Shown here one piece after another: positions 33,650-42,121 of a DNA stretch of 64,000 nt (positions are counted from its first letter, which is position 1; each line of letters opens with the position of its first letter). The stretch spans positions 124,001-188,000 of the forward strand of contig CAVXVA010000007.1 in the NCBI GenBank assembly GCA_963765075.1, given 5' to 3'. Position numbers and translations under genes: made by a program. The DNA comes from JAENVU01 sp963765075. GTDB lineage: Bacteria > Actinomycetota > Acidimicrobiia > IMCC26256 > JAENVU01. The notes beneath the pieces were generated by a model. The model was given only the letters and a program-made list of their open reading frames with translations, had not been told where the DNA came from and did no database searches.

Positions 33650-34426
33650 TTAGAACGTGCCGCCGTCGACGGTCACCTTGATGCCGGTGAGGTACACGCC
33701 GACGGTGGTGACGAGTCCGTGGACGACCGCCGCAACCTCTTCCGGGGTGCACACGTGGCCGAACGGCGAGCCCGCGTCGAGCGAGTGGATGTCCTCGACG
33801 CCCATGGCGCCTTTGACGAGCCTACGACCCATCTCGGTCTCGACCAACCCCGGCGCGACGACGTTGACGTGGATGCCGTTGCGCCGCTCTTCCTTGGCCA
33901 GGGTCATCGCGAGCGCCTCCAGCCCCGCCTTGGCCATGGTGTACGGGGCACCGTTGGCCTGCATGTGGGTTGTGGCGACCGACGAGATCATGATCACGTC
34001 ACCGCGGCCACCGGCGATCGCCGCCGACTCGCGCATCCCGGGGATGAACTGCTGGGCCAGGATGAACGCGGCGCGGGTGTGCGTACGCCAGTTGCGCTCC
34101 ACCTCGCCGAGATCGGTCTTGACCACGCTCTGACCGCGTGACGCGATCCCGGCGTTGTGGACCAGCAGGTCGATGGGCCCGAAGTCGTCGAGCACCGACG
34201 CGCACATCGCGGTGCAGGCGTCGGCGTCGTCGATCGACGCCGCGAATGCGGCCGAGTGGCGGCCCAACTCGGTGATGTCCCGGACCGTGGCCTGCGCCGA
34301 CTCGTCGTCGCGCCGATAGTTGATGGCGACATCGGCACCGTCGGCGGCCAGGGCGAGTGCGATGGCGCGTCCGATTCCTCGCGATCCCCCGCTGATGAAT
34401 GCTCGCCGTCCGTCGAGCGCGCCCAT
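33650..34426 (-). CDS. Short-chain dehydrogenase/reductase (FabG-like)
   Basis: A 258-residue classical SDR: SGGSRGIGRAIA near residue 12, VHNAGIAS, MISSVATTHM with the catalytic Ser and YTMAK for the Tyr-Lys pair, then VVAPGLVETEMGRR. Most likely an NAD(P)H-dependent 3-oxoacyl or 3-hydroxyacyl reductase. It lies 12 bp after the enoyl-CoA hydratase gene and shares its strand, in line with a fatty-acid or aromatic acid side-chain degradation set. Confidence 0.87.
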   Translation of the reverse strand: MGALDGRRAFISGGSRGIGRAIALALAADGADVAINYRRDDESAQATVRDITELGRHSAAFAASIDDADACTAMCASVLDDFGPIDLLVHNAGIASRGQSVVKTDLGEVERNWRTHTRAAFILAQQFIPGMRESAAIAGGRGDVIMISSVATTHMQANGAPYTMAKAGLEALAMTLAKEERRNGIHVNVVAPGLVETEMGRRLVKGAMGVEDIHSLDAGSPFGHVCTPEEVAAVVHGLVTTVGVYLTGIKVTVDGGTF

Positions 34427-34438
34427 GAGTTCTCCTCC

Positions 34439-35257
34439 TCAGTTCGTGAATCTCGGGGGCCGCTTCTCGAGGAAGGCAGCCATCGCCTCTTCAAGGTCGC
34501 CGGCGAAGGACGACAGCACCTGGGTGCGGTTCTCCAGATCGATGCCGGCGTGCATCGAACCGATCTCGAGTTGGCTCCACATGACTTCCTTGGTCATGCG
34601 CACCCCGAACGGTCCGTTCCCGAGGATCAGCTCCGCTTCGGCGATCGCCGCGTCCATGAGCGCGTCGTCGGTGGCGACCTGGGTCACGAGCCCGATCCGG
34701 AATGCTTCGTCGGCATCGACGAAGCGACCGGTCAACATCAGCTCGTAGGCCCGTGACGCCCCGATCAGACGGGGCAGGATCCAGCTGGTGCCGATGTCGC
34801 AGGCCGACAGGCCGACCTTGATGAACGCGACGTTGAAGCGGGCCGAGGCGGCGGCGATACGAATGTCCGAACCCAACGTGAGCGCCAGTCCTCCACCGGA
34901 GGCGGCACCGTTGACCGCGGCGATGATCGGTTGCGGTTGGGACCGCATCAGCGGGATGAGATTGGCGATGTACTGCTGGACTCGCATCCCGGCCCGGGCC
35001 CGCCCCATGCCGGGCAGGTCCGGGAGCTTCACGCCCTCGGCGAGGTCGAGCCCGGCGCAGAAGCCGGGCCCTGCACCGGTGAGGATGATCACGCGGCAGT
35101 CGAGGTCGTCCCGCAACTCGCCGAGCGCGTCGTAGAGCCCGGCCAGGAGGTCCGCGTTCATCGCGTTGCGGCGCTCGGGCCGGTTCAACGTGATGCGGGC
35201 CAAATGGTCGCGCGGTCGGTCGACGATGACGGCGGCGGACCCGGAGGAATCGGTCAT
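34439..35257 (-). CDS. Enoyl-CoA hydratase/isomerase family protein
   Basis: A 272-residue crotonase-fold enzyme. Oxyanion-hole segments: GAGPGFCAGLDLAEG and AAVNGAASGGGLALTLGSD. DIGTSWILPRLIGASRAYEL matches the active-site helix and substrate loop. Reaction probably addition of water to trans-2-enoyl-CoA or an isomerase variant. It is 16 bp downstream of the exonuclease gene and precedes the SDR. Confidence 0.87.
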   Translation of the reverse strand: MTDSSGSAAVIVDRPRDHLARITLNRPERRNAMNADLLAGLYDALGELRDDLDCRVIILTGAGPGFCAGLDLAEGVKLPDLPGMGRARAGMRVQQYIANLIPLMRSQPQPIIAAVNGAASGGGLALTLGSDIRIAAASARFNVAFIKVGLSACDIGTSWILPRLIGASRAYELMLTGRFVDADEAFRIGLVTQVATDDALMDAAIAEAELILGNGPFGVRMTKEVMWSQLEIGSMHAGIDLENRTQVLSSFAGDLEEAMAAFLEKRPPRFTN

Positions 35258-35273
35258 GCCCCGATGATGACCC

Positions 35274-36149
35274 TCAGGCGCGCTGGGACGCCAGACGCTC
35301 GGCCCGAGTGAGCATTCCCGGGGACCCGAGCCGGTGGGTCCAGGTCGCGAACTCGGGGGTCGGGCCGGTCCACCGCCACTCGTCGACCTCGCCGACCGGA
35401 TGGTCGGACCGGAGCGTGGCGATCAGGCGGAACAGTTCGGCATCGGATCGATGCTCGTTGAGGGTGGTGGCCAACTTCACGGCCCCGCGCACGTCGACTG
35501 CCCAGTCCTTCGCGAGCTCGGGGATCGCTTCCAGGTGCTCGTAGTGGCCGAGCACGGCGGCGGCCGACTTCGCGCCCCAGCCCGGGAGGCCGGGGAATCC
35601 GTCGGCCGCGTCGCCGACGAGACCGAGATAATCGGGAATCGATTCGGGGCCGACGCCGAACTTCGCCCGGACGCCGTCGGCGTCTCGAACTTCGTTCTTG
35701 CGGCGGTCGAACTGCACGACTCGTTCGCCGACCACACTCTGGCCGAGGTCCTTGTCGGGGGTGCAGATGAAGACCCGCTCGACGCGGTCATCGGCGGCCG
35801 CGACCCGCGCGCCGGCGGCCATGCCGTCGTCGGCCTCCTGTTCGACCATGGCCCACACCGTCACGCCGAGCGCGCGCAGCGCGTCTTCGAGGAGCGGGAA
35901 CTGGGCGAGGAGCACCGGGTCCATCCCTTCGCCCGTCTTGTACCCGTCGTAGAGGTCGTTGCGGAACGACTCGACGACGTGATCGGTCGCGACCGCCACG
36001 TGCGTCGCGCCGTCTTCCAACATCATGAGGAGTGATCCGACCACGCCGCGGGTCGCGGCGACATCGATGCCGTCGGGGTCGAGGTGGGTCGGCACCGCGA
36101 AGTGATGACGGAACAGTTCGTACGTGCCGTCGACGAGATGGACGTTCAT
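35274..36149 (-). CDS. 5'-3' exonuclease (FEN/PolI N-terminal domain-like)
   Basis: A 291-residue stand-alone flap-type nuclease. Acidic metal-site segments: MNVHLVDGTYELFR, VAVATDHVVESFRNDLYDGY, EADDGMAAGARVA, and ICTPDKDLGQSV. A helix-hairpin-helix follows: IPDYLGLVGDAADGFPGLPGWG. Expected role: removing RNA primers or flaps, beside PolA. ATG 36149 overlaps the VOC gene stop (ATGA). Confidence 0.87.
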   Translation of the reverse strand: MNVHLVDGTYELFRHHFAVPTHLDPDGIDVAATRGVVGSLLMMLEDGATHVAVATDHVVESFRNDLYDGYKTGEGMDPVLLAQFPLLEDALRALGVTVWAMVEQEADDGMAAGARVAAADDRVERVFICTPDKDLGQSVVGERVVQFDRRKNEVRDADGVRAKFGVGPESIPDYLGLVGDAADGFPGLPGWGAKSAAAVLGHYEHLEAIPELAKDWAVDVRGAVKLATTLNEHRSDAELFRLIATLRSDHPVGEVDEWRWTGPTPEFATWTHRLGSPGMLTRAERLASQRA

Positions 36150-36877
36150 TGCGGCGCCTTCAGCACACAGAACTCGTTTCCTTCGGGGTCGGCCAGGACG
36201 ACCCATGATGCATCAGCGGTCTGGCCGACGTCGGCAGTCGTGGCGCCGAGGGCGATCAGGCGCGCGACCTCGGCGTCGCGGTCTCCGCCGGGCACCGTCT
36301 CGACGTCGAGATGAGCCCGGTTCTTCACTTGCTTCACGTCGCGAACGGTTACGAGGTCGAGATCCGGCGGTGCGCCGTCGGCGCGACTCAACGACACCCA
36401 GTCGTCACCCTGCTCCCGAACCGTCCATCCACTCGCCTCGACCCAGAACGCCGCCAGGGCGTGGGGATCGTTGGCGTCGAGCACGATCGACGCGAGCGTG
36501 GCCCCGTGCTGGTATCGCTCGCGGGGTTCCAGCACGCAGAACTCGTTGCCCTCCGGGTCGGCCAGCACGATCCACGGTTGGTCGGTCTGTCCGACTGCGG
36601 CCGGCGTCGCCCCCATCGCGAGCAACGCGTCGACGGTGTTGGCCTGGTCGGCCGGATCGGTCGACGTGAGATCCAGATGGACGCGGTTCTTCACGCCCGG
36701 CTTGGGATCGGTCACCCGCTCGAAGATGACACCGGGCATCCGCGGGTCGCGACTGGTCACGAAGCCGTCGCCGTCGTCGCCGACCGACCATTCCCATCCG
36801 AGCGCGTCCGCCCACCACTTCGCCTGACCGGCCGGGTCGAGCGCGGCGATCACCACACCCCAGAGTCGCGTCGTCAT
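36146..36877 (-). CDS. VOC-family protein with two glyoxalase-like domains
   Basis: A 243-residue tandem duplication. Domain 1 is about residues 1-118 and domain 2 about 120-243. Each ends with nearly the same sequence: WIVLADPEGNEFCVLEP and WVVLADPEGNEFCVLKA, with matching MGATPAAVGQTD / LGATTADVGQTA segments. This is the CatE/PhnB-like family often seen in actinobacteria, with unclear activity. Fused pairs form one complete metal-site barrel. CAGACT lies 6 nt before the ATG. A dispersed repeat and a strong hairpin lie just upstream. Confidence 0.82.
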   Translation of the reverse strand: MTTRLWGVVIAALDPAGQAKWWADALGWEWSVGDDGDGFVTSRDPRMPGVIFERVTDPKPGVKNRVHLDLTSTDPADQANTVDALLAMGATPAAVGQTDQPWIVLADPEGNEFCVLEPRERYQHGATLASIVLDANDPHALAAFWVEASGWTVREQGDDWVSLSRADGAPPDLDLVTVRDVKQVKNRAHLDVETVPGGDRDAEVARLIALGATTADVGQTADASWVVLADPEGNEFCVLKAPQ

Positions 36878-36895
36878 CGCCCGAGTCTGGCCGAC

Positions 36896-36936
36896 ATTCC
36901 CGCTCGTAGCCCTTCGGGCCGGGCCGCTCGCGCCAC
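36896..36936 (+). repeat. 41-bp dispersed intergenic repeat, copy 1
   Basis: 36 of 41 positions match 57076-57116 (shared core CGGGCCGGGCCGCTCG). Both copies are intergenic. Confidence 0.55.
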
Positions 36937-36948
36937 ACCTGTCAGCGT

Positions 36949-36987
36949 TTGGCGGATTTTGGCGCGGAGCGCGCCAGCATCCGCCAA
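36949..36987 (-). terminator. Nested hairpin downstream of the NlpC/P60 gene
   Basis: Outer arms TTGGCGGA (36949-36956) and TCCGCCAA (36980-36987). Inner arms TGGCGCG (36960-36966) and CGCGCCA (36970-36976) around GAG. It lies 33 bp beyond the stop of the leftward NlpC gene and is a likely terminator or structured element. Confidence 0.5.
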
Positions 36988-37019
36988 TCGTTGGGGAGTG
37001 GGTGGCGGCGGTTCGGCCG

Positions 37020-38177
37020 TTATCGGGGCCGGACTCCCCATTGGAACGTGGTGCGCCAGGCGGGGGCGACCTTGACGACGTCGCCGGTCTGGGGGGCGTG
37101 GATCATCATGCCGCCGCCGATGTAGATGCCGACATGATGGAGGTCGGCGTAGAAGACCACGATGTCGCCCGGCTGGAGCTGCGCGTAGGAGACCCGGGCG
37201 AACATCGTCGCCTGCGAGCCCGAGTAGTGCGGCATGCGCACCCCGCCCGCGGCCCACGCGGCCATGGTGAGTCCGGAACAGTCGAAGGTGTTGGGGCCCG
37301 AGGTGGCGAAGGCGTAGGGCTTGCCGAGTTGCGCCCGGGCGAAGGCCACTGCCGCGGCGGCACCCGAACTCACTGCCGGTCCGGGGCCCGGCGCAGGAGG
37401 AGCGGGTGCCGGGGGTTTCGGTGGCTGGACTGTTGGTGACGGGGGTGTCGGCGCGACTGGCGCGGTAGGAGGCGCAGCTGTCGGCCGAGCTGGTGTCGTC
37501 GCGGGCGGGGGCGGGGCGTGAGTCGCCGGCGTGGCGGCCGAAGCGCTCGCGGGTGGCGGTGTCGATGCGATCGGTCCCGCGCCGTCGTTGCCGTTCGCGG
37601 GCTGCGCCGGCGCGGCGGCCGCCCGGGCGGCCATGGTCACGAGGCGCTGCTTGGTCGCCCGCACGGCGGCGAGGTTCCGGTCGAGCATCGCCTGCGCGGC
37701 CCGCTGGCCGTCTCGCGCGGTTCGCAGCCGGGCCATCTCCCGACCGAGCGCGGCGACGAGTTGCTGATCCGGGCGTTGTGCGGCATTCAGGTAGGTCGTG
37801 CGCCGGTCGCGGTCCACCAGCTGGTTGCCCGGCTCGATGGGGAGCGGCGAGGTGGTCCCGACCCCGGTGTACAGGGCGCGGGCCCGGGCCCGAAGGCGGA
37901 TCTGGACGAGCTTGGTGCTCACCTCTGCGGCTTTGATCCGGTGTTCGGTGTTCTCCAACGCGGCTCGCGCCCGATCCACGTTGAGCCGGGCCAGGTTGTA
38001 CTGCTCGGCGACGGCTTCGATCGCTTCGACGGCGGGCGCGACGGCGGGCGCGGGCGCGGTCGACGGTGTCGGTGCGGCATCTGCGGGGATGGTCCCCAAG
38101 CCGATCGTCACGCACAGCGCGCTCACCGCCAGCCTGACCACGCGACGGCGCAGCGTGGTTCGTTCGGCTGACGGCAT
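37020..38177 (-). CDS. Secreted NlpC/P60-family peptidoglycan endopeptidase
   Basis: A 385-residue exported cell-wall hydrolase: signal peptide (hydrophobic about 12-30, cleavage near ADA-AP), a coiled coil (about 45-180), a long Pro/Ala linker (about 190-265), and the C-terminal NlpC/P60 domain. Catalytic Cys is in FDCSGLTMAAW, His in LHHVGIYIGGG, third polar residue in MIHAP. Resembles RipA/CwlS-type hydrolases, where the coiled coil restrains activity. ATG 38177 chosen because the signal peptide starts soon after. GATACA lies just upstream. Confidence 0.9.
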   Translation of the reverse strand: MPSAERTTLRRRVVRLAVSALCVTIGLGTIPADAAPTPSTAPAPAVAPAVEAIEAVAEQYNLARLNVDRARAALENTEHRIKAAEVSTKLVQIRLRARARALYTGVGTTSPLPIEPGNQLVDRDRRTTYLNAAQRPDQQLVAALGREMARLRTARDGQRAAQAMLDRNLAAVRATKQRLVTMAARAAAAPAQPANGNDGAGPIASTPPPASASAATPATHAPPPPATTPARPTAAPPTAPVAPTPPSPTVQPPKPPAPAPPAPGPGPAVSSGAAAAVAFARAQLGKPYAFATSGPNTFDCSGLTMAAWAAGGVRMPHYSGSQATMFARVSYAQLQPGDIVVFYADLHHVGIYIGGGMMIHAPQTGDVVKVAPAWRTTFQWGVRPR

Positions 38178-38294
38178 GGTGGTGTATCGGCGGTTATGGG
38201 CCCCGATGTTGAGCACGGAGCGTGAGAATATGGCGAACCCCGACGAACGATCGCCCGCGATCTGCAGAAAGCGGACAGAAGGTCCGCCGCCGCG

Positions 38295-39251
38295 TCAGGC
38301 AGGCACGGACGCGGGTGCACCGACGCGCGCCGTCGGTTCCGAGGTGCCGGTGGACCGGCAGCCGAGAACGACCCCCACCGCTGCCGAGAACACTGCGGTC
38401 GCCCCGGCGACGTGCAGGGCGACCAGCGCGGCCGGAACGTTGTTGAAGTACTGGACGTAGCCGACCGCGCCCTGGGCCACGATGAGCACGAGCAGCAGGG
38501 ACACGCGGCGGTAGAGCCGCCGATCACCGCGGGCCCGACCCAGGACGAACAGGAACACCAAGGTCAGGGCGCAGAGGGCCAGCGCGGTACCGCCGTGGAT
38601 ACGCACGACGTCGGACACCCGTAGGTCCAGACGCGTGGCGCGCAGTGAGATCTCCGCGCTGGTGCCCGCGTCGCCGGAGTGAGGTCCGGCACCGGTGACG
38701 ATGGTGCCGGTCACGAGGACCGCACCGGCGGCGGCCACCACGGCGATCGCGAGCCGGTGCACGAGCGGGGGCACAGCGACCGGCGTGGACCGGCCGTCGG
38801 GAACTCCGGCCCGCCAGACAAGGACGAGGGCGTTGGCGAGCAGGACCGCCGAAAGCAGGAAGTGGCCCATCACGAAGGGAGGGGCGAGCAGCTTCTTGAC
38901 CACTAGCGCACCGAGGATCGCCTGGGCCATCACCCCGACGACCAGCCCGACCGACAGCCACACGAGGTCCCGTCGACGCGGCGTACGGACGAGGGAGCCC
39001 AACACTGCGACGATCACCGCGACCGACACCAGGCCCGTGACCATCCGGTTGATGAACTCGATCCAGCCGTGCGCGCCGACCTCACTCGTCGGGGTCAGGC
39101 TGCCGGCGGTGCAGTTCGGCCACTCCGGGCACCCGAGGCCGGAGCCGGTGAGTCGGACGGCGGCACCCGTCACGATGATGAAGGCCAACAGGAAACACGC
39201 GACGACGGTGACGTGGCGATACTGCTGGGGAGACAGGCGGACTCGACGCAT
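38295..39251 (-). CDS. ctaA: Heme A synthase (COX15/CtaA)
   Basis: A 318-residue membrane protein with eight helices that oxidises heme O to heme A. Landmarks: VTGAAVRLTGSGLGCPEWPNC (cysteine pair loop), IEFINRMVTGLVS, FVMGHFLLSAVLLAN, VVRIHGGTALAL and LVALHVAGAT give the histidine ligands expected in the four-helix repeats. Together with ctaB at 21123 it provides heme A for aa3 oxidase. Separate transcription is likely: TAGGCT at 39266-39261 precedes the ATG by 9 nt. Confidence 0.93.
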   Translation of the reverse strand: MRRVRLSPQQYRHVTVVACFLLAFIIVTGAAVRLTGSGLGCPEWPNCTAGSLTPTSEVGAHGWIEFINRMVTGLVSVAVIVAVLGSLVRTPRRRDLVWLSVGLVVGVMAQAILGALVVKKLLAPPFVMGHFLLSAVLLANALVLVWRAGVPDGRSTPVAVPPLVHRLAIAVVAAAGAVLVTGTIVTGAGPHSGDAGTSAEISLRATRLDLRVSDVVRIHGGTALALCALTLVFLFVLGRARGDRRLYRRVSLLLVLIVAQGAVGYVQYFNNVPAALVALHVAGATAVFSAAVGVVLGCRSTGTSEPTARVGAPASVPA

Positions 39252-39260
39252 CGGTCGGTC

Positions 39261-39266
39261 AGCCTA
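39261..39266 (-). promoter_or_regulatory. Predicted -10 box of ctaA
   Basis: TAGGCT on the - strand with 9 nt to ATG 39251, giving a leader of only a few nucleotides. Confidence 0.45.
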
Positions 39267-39309
39267 CGGGCCGACCCCGGCGCCGGGCTGATCGCGCGCC
39301 GTCGGCGGA

Positions 39310-40572
39310 TCAGCGGTCGCGGCGGCCCTCGCGCTCGTGTCCGTGCCCTTTCCCTTTCCCTTGCCCTTTCCCGTGGCCGTGCCCGAAGGCGTCGCCAGCG
39401 TGGCGGCGTCGGCGCTGGGTCGCGTGGAACGGCCCGGAGATCTCGTAGGTGATCCCCGCGCCGGTGCTGTTGTCCGCGCCGCGCTGCGATGAGACGTACA
39501 TGCGGTCACCGCAGGGCGCGAACGCCAGACCGGTGAGTTCACTGCCGGTCTGGTTGAACAACTGCAGGACCGGCGCGACGGTGCCGTCGGGCGTGATCAT
39601 CACGATCTGCTGCTCGGCGCTCTGGTCCTCGGAGATGAACACGACACCGCGGTCGGTGACCGTGATGTTGTCGGGTTCGCCGAGCACGCCGTTGGCCGTG
39701 GCCGCGAGGGCGTCGTAGTACACGGCGATCTCCTGCCGTCGGGTGTCGAGCCTCCACACCTTGCGATCGCGTTTGGTGACGAAGGTGATGGCGTGGTCGT
39801 TCCACCAGATCCCTTCGCCGCCGGCGAAGGCGGTGGTCTCGGGCACCTGCGCGCGGGTCGGTGTCACGGCGGCCGACGGATCAGGGATCGGCAGCCACGT
39901 GACCTGCGAGCCGTCGACTCGTGCGGCCTCGAGCCGACCGGTCGACAGGTCGCCGGCGCGGTCCGCGGTGAATCGATAGAGCCGGCCGTCGGAGGTGTCT
40001 TCGGTGAGGTACACGACCCGGCCGGTGTCGTCGACCGCGGCCGCTTCGTGGGTGAAGCGACCGAGCGCGGGTCGGTCGGTCCCGGGTCGACGACCGGTGG
40101 GGTCGCACTCCCAGATCTTCCCGGCCGCCACTTCCTCGCCCGACAGCCAGGTCCCCCATGGCGTCGGCCCACCCGCGCAGTTGCGCGTGGATCCCGTGAG
40201 GATCGGGTACGCGTCGAGCAGGCGGCCGTCACGGTCGAAGCGCAACGCCCCGACGCCGCCGTCGGCGGGACCGAACGTCTCGCTGTTGGAGACGTAGATC
40301 CACCCGCCGCCGCGCGTGCGGAACGTCGCGCCGCCGTCGGGGAAGATGTGCCAGACGTACCCGGACGGTCCGACCGGCTGTCCGGACCGGGCCACCACGC
40401 GGGAGCGGAAACCCCTGGGGAGGGCCAGCCCGTTCGCGTCCGGTGCTCGCAGTGGGCCGAAGTCGGGTCCGGGGCGCCGATCCGAATCGGCACCCGCGAG
40501 GTCGGGTCGGACGCCGACCGCCATGGCCACGGCCGCGGCCGAACCCAAGAACATCCGTCGTGAAACCGTCAT
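39310..40572 (-). CDS. PhoX-like/DUF839 Tat-exported protein
   Basis: A 420-residue secreted protein with a Tat signal (SRRMFLGSAAAVAMAVG, cleavage near LAGA). The mature part is a beta-propeller of the DUF839/PhoX type: NCAGGPTPWGTWLSGEE, RFTHEAAAVDDTGRVVYLTE and PDNITVTDRGVVFISED. PhoX enzymes are Ca/Fe phosphatases, and this short form may hydrolyse phosphoesters or only share the fold. The last 30 residues are a Gly/His/Lys-rich tail (HGHGKGQGKGKGHGH), from tandem 6-nt units, which could bind metal or the cell surface. Confidence 0.82.
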   Translation of the reverse strand: MTVSRRMFLGSAAAVAMAVGVRPDLAGADSDRRPGPDFGPLRAPDANGLALPRGFRSRVVARSGQPVGPSGYVWHIFPDGGATFRTRGGGWIYVSNSETFGPADGGVGALRFDRDGRLLDAYPILTGSTRNCAGGPTPWGTWLSGEEVAAGKIWECDPTGRRPGTDRPALGRFTHEAAAVDDTGRVVYLTEDTSDGRLYRFTADRAGDLSTGRLEAARVDGSQVTWLPIPDPSAAVTPTRAQVPETTAFAGGEGIWWNDHAITFVTKRDRKVWRLDTRRQEIAVYYDALAATANGVLGEPDNITVTDRGVVFISEDQSAEQQIVMITPDGTVAPVLQLFNQTGSELTGLAFAPCGDRMYVSSQRGADNSTGAGITYEISGPFHATQRRRRHAGDAFGHGHGKGQGKGKGHGHEREGRRDR

Positions 40573-40630
40573 GTGTACTCCCCCGAGTGATCGCAGTTGC
40601 CGCGCTCTGGTTCCGGGTGTCCGATTGTGA

Positions 40631-41209
40631 TCAGATCGCGGCAGATGGGAAGGGTACTAAACCGTCGTCGATGCCGTCGTCTCTACGGACGCGACACACG
40701 TTGAGGGCGAAGGACACCAGGTGGTACTCGCCGACGAGGAACACGAGATCGAGGATCTGTTGCTCGCTCAGCGCCTCCGCCAGGGCCGCCCACGTGGGAT
40801 CGGTGATGGTGGATCGGGAGTGGAGTTCGTCGGTGGCTCGCAGTGCGGCTGCCTCGATGGCGGTCCATCCGTCGGCGTCGGGCCCTTCCGCCACGCGCGC
40901 AACCTCCGCGTCGGTCACGCCGACGGTCCGCCCCACCACGATGTGCTGACCCCACTCGTAGGGTGCGCCGCACAACCATCCGACCCGCAGCACGACGAGC
41001 TCACGGAGGTGAGGATCGAGCGACGACTTCGTCAGCACGTACGTCGCGAAGACCAACCACTTGCGCATGAGTACCGGGTGATGCGCGATTGTGCCGAAGA
41101 CGTTGAGTATCTCGACGTCGTCGCCGCGGAGTTGCGAGAACCGACTCAGGAGCTCGTGGGTTTCGGCGTCGGCGTCGGCCAGGTTGATGGGAGGGATGCG
41201 AGGTTCCAT
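40631..41209 (-). CDS. Carboxymuconolactone-decarboxylase/AhpD-family protein
   Basis: A 192-residue helical protein: LRELVVLRVGWLCGAPYEWGQH contains the family Glu, one Cys and the terminal His, without the CxxC of AhpD peroxidase partners. The related decarboxylase acts in the protocatechuate path. This class is often annotated only by fold. ATG 41209 is 6 nt after TACGCT on the - strand, so the mRNA should be leaderless. Confidence 0.78.
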   Translation of the reverse strand: MEPRIPPINLADADAETHELLSRFSQLRGDDVEILNVFGTIAHHPVLMRKWLVFATYVLTKSSLDPHLRELVVLRVGWLCGAPYEWGQHIVVGRTVGVTDAEVARVAEGPDADGWTAIEAAALRATDELHSRSTITDPTWAALAEALSEQQILDLVFLVGEYHLVSFALNVCRVRRDDGIDDGLVPFPSAAI

Positions 41210-41231
41210 CTCCGCAGCGTACGGTGAGCGC
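41210..41231. promoter_or_regulatory. 22-bp divergent promoter with overlapping -10 boxes
   Basis: - strand TACGCT (41221-41216) is 6 nt from ATG 41209; + strand TACGGT (41220-41225) is 6 nt from ATG 41232. The boxes share TA at 41220-41221. Both messages would start at the first codon. Confidence 0.55.
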
Positions 41232-42121
41232 ATGGCGAGTGTGGAGTACGACGAGTTCGGATTCTTTGCTGACAACGCGTCGGAAGTTGGGCTCCCCTAT
41301 TCGGGACCGCCGACGGTGGCTCGGGTCGAGGTGGCCGTCGGCGACGACCAGACCGTGAGTGGGCTTCGATGGGGCCCGGGCGAACCGGAGTTGGTGTTCC
41401 TGCACGGCGGCGCGCAGAACGCCCATACCTGGGACACCGTCGCGCTCGCACTGGATCGGCCGATGCTCGCCCTCGATCTTCCGGGCCATGGCCGTTCGTC
41501 GTGGCGCGACGACAAGGCCTACTGGCCCGGCGAGAACGCGCCGCGATCGCAGTCGCGATCTCCGACCTCGCACCGAACGCCGAGGCCGTGGTGGGGATGT
41601 CGCTCGGTGGTCTCACCGCGTTGGCGCTCAGTGCCGCGGCGCCCGAGTTGGTCACACGACTGGCCCTCGTCGACGTGACCCCGGGGGTGAACCGGGACAA
41701 GGCGTCGGCCATCACCGCGTTCATCTCCGGTCCCGAAACCTTCGCGAGTTTCGACGAGATCCTGGAACGGACCGTGCTCTTCAACCCGACCCGCAGCGAA
41801 TCGTCGTTGCGGCGAGGGATCCTCCACAACGCGACCGAGCGACCCGACGGGACCTGGTCGTGGCGCTACGACCGATTCCACCTGCCCGACGACGCCGAGA
41901 TCCCCGACTTCGGCAGTCTGTGGGACGCCGTCGACGCGGTCACGGTGCCGTTCATCTTGATCCGTGGCGCGGACTCTCCAGTGGTGGACGACGAGGACGT
42001 GGCCGAGTTGCAGCGGCGATCGCCCGAAGTGAGCGTGGAAGTCGTTGCCGATGCCGGGCACAGCGTGCAGGGCGACCAACCCTTGGTCCTCGCCGATCTG
42101 CTTCACGCCTTCGTCGCGTGA
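41232..42121 (+). CDS. Alpha/beta hydrolase, frameshifted
   Basis: An alpha/beta-hydrolase of about 296 residues. LVFLHGGAQNAHTWDTV carries the oxyanion-hole HGG, LDLPGHGRSSW follows, the nucleophile elbow is GMSLGG (Ser), the acid is in LIRGADSPVVDDED, and His is in DAGHSVQGDQP. The frame breaks near 41,540; adding one G (GCGGCCGCG) gives ENAAAIAVAISDLAPNAEAVVG and a continuous protein. All catalytic residues survive, so an assembly indel is likely. The stop overlaps the next gene by 4 nt (GTGA). Confidence 0.78.

Noticed and set aside
36146..36877. Frameshift or gene fusion in the two-domain VOC gene
   Set aside because: The two halves are a clean internal duplication known in the family, with no junction anomaly.
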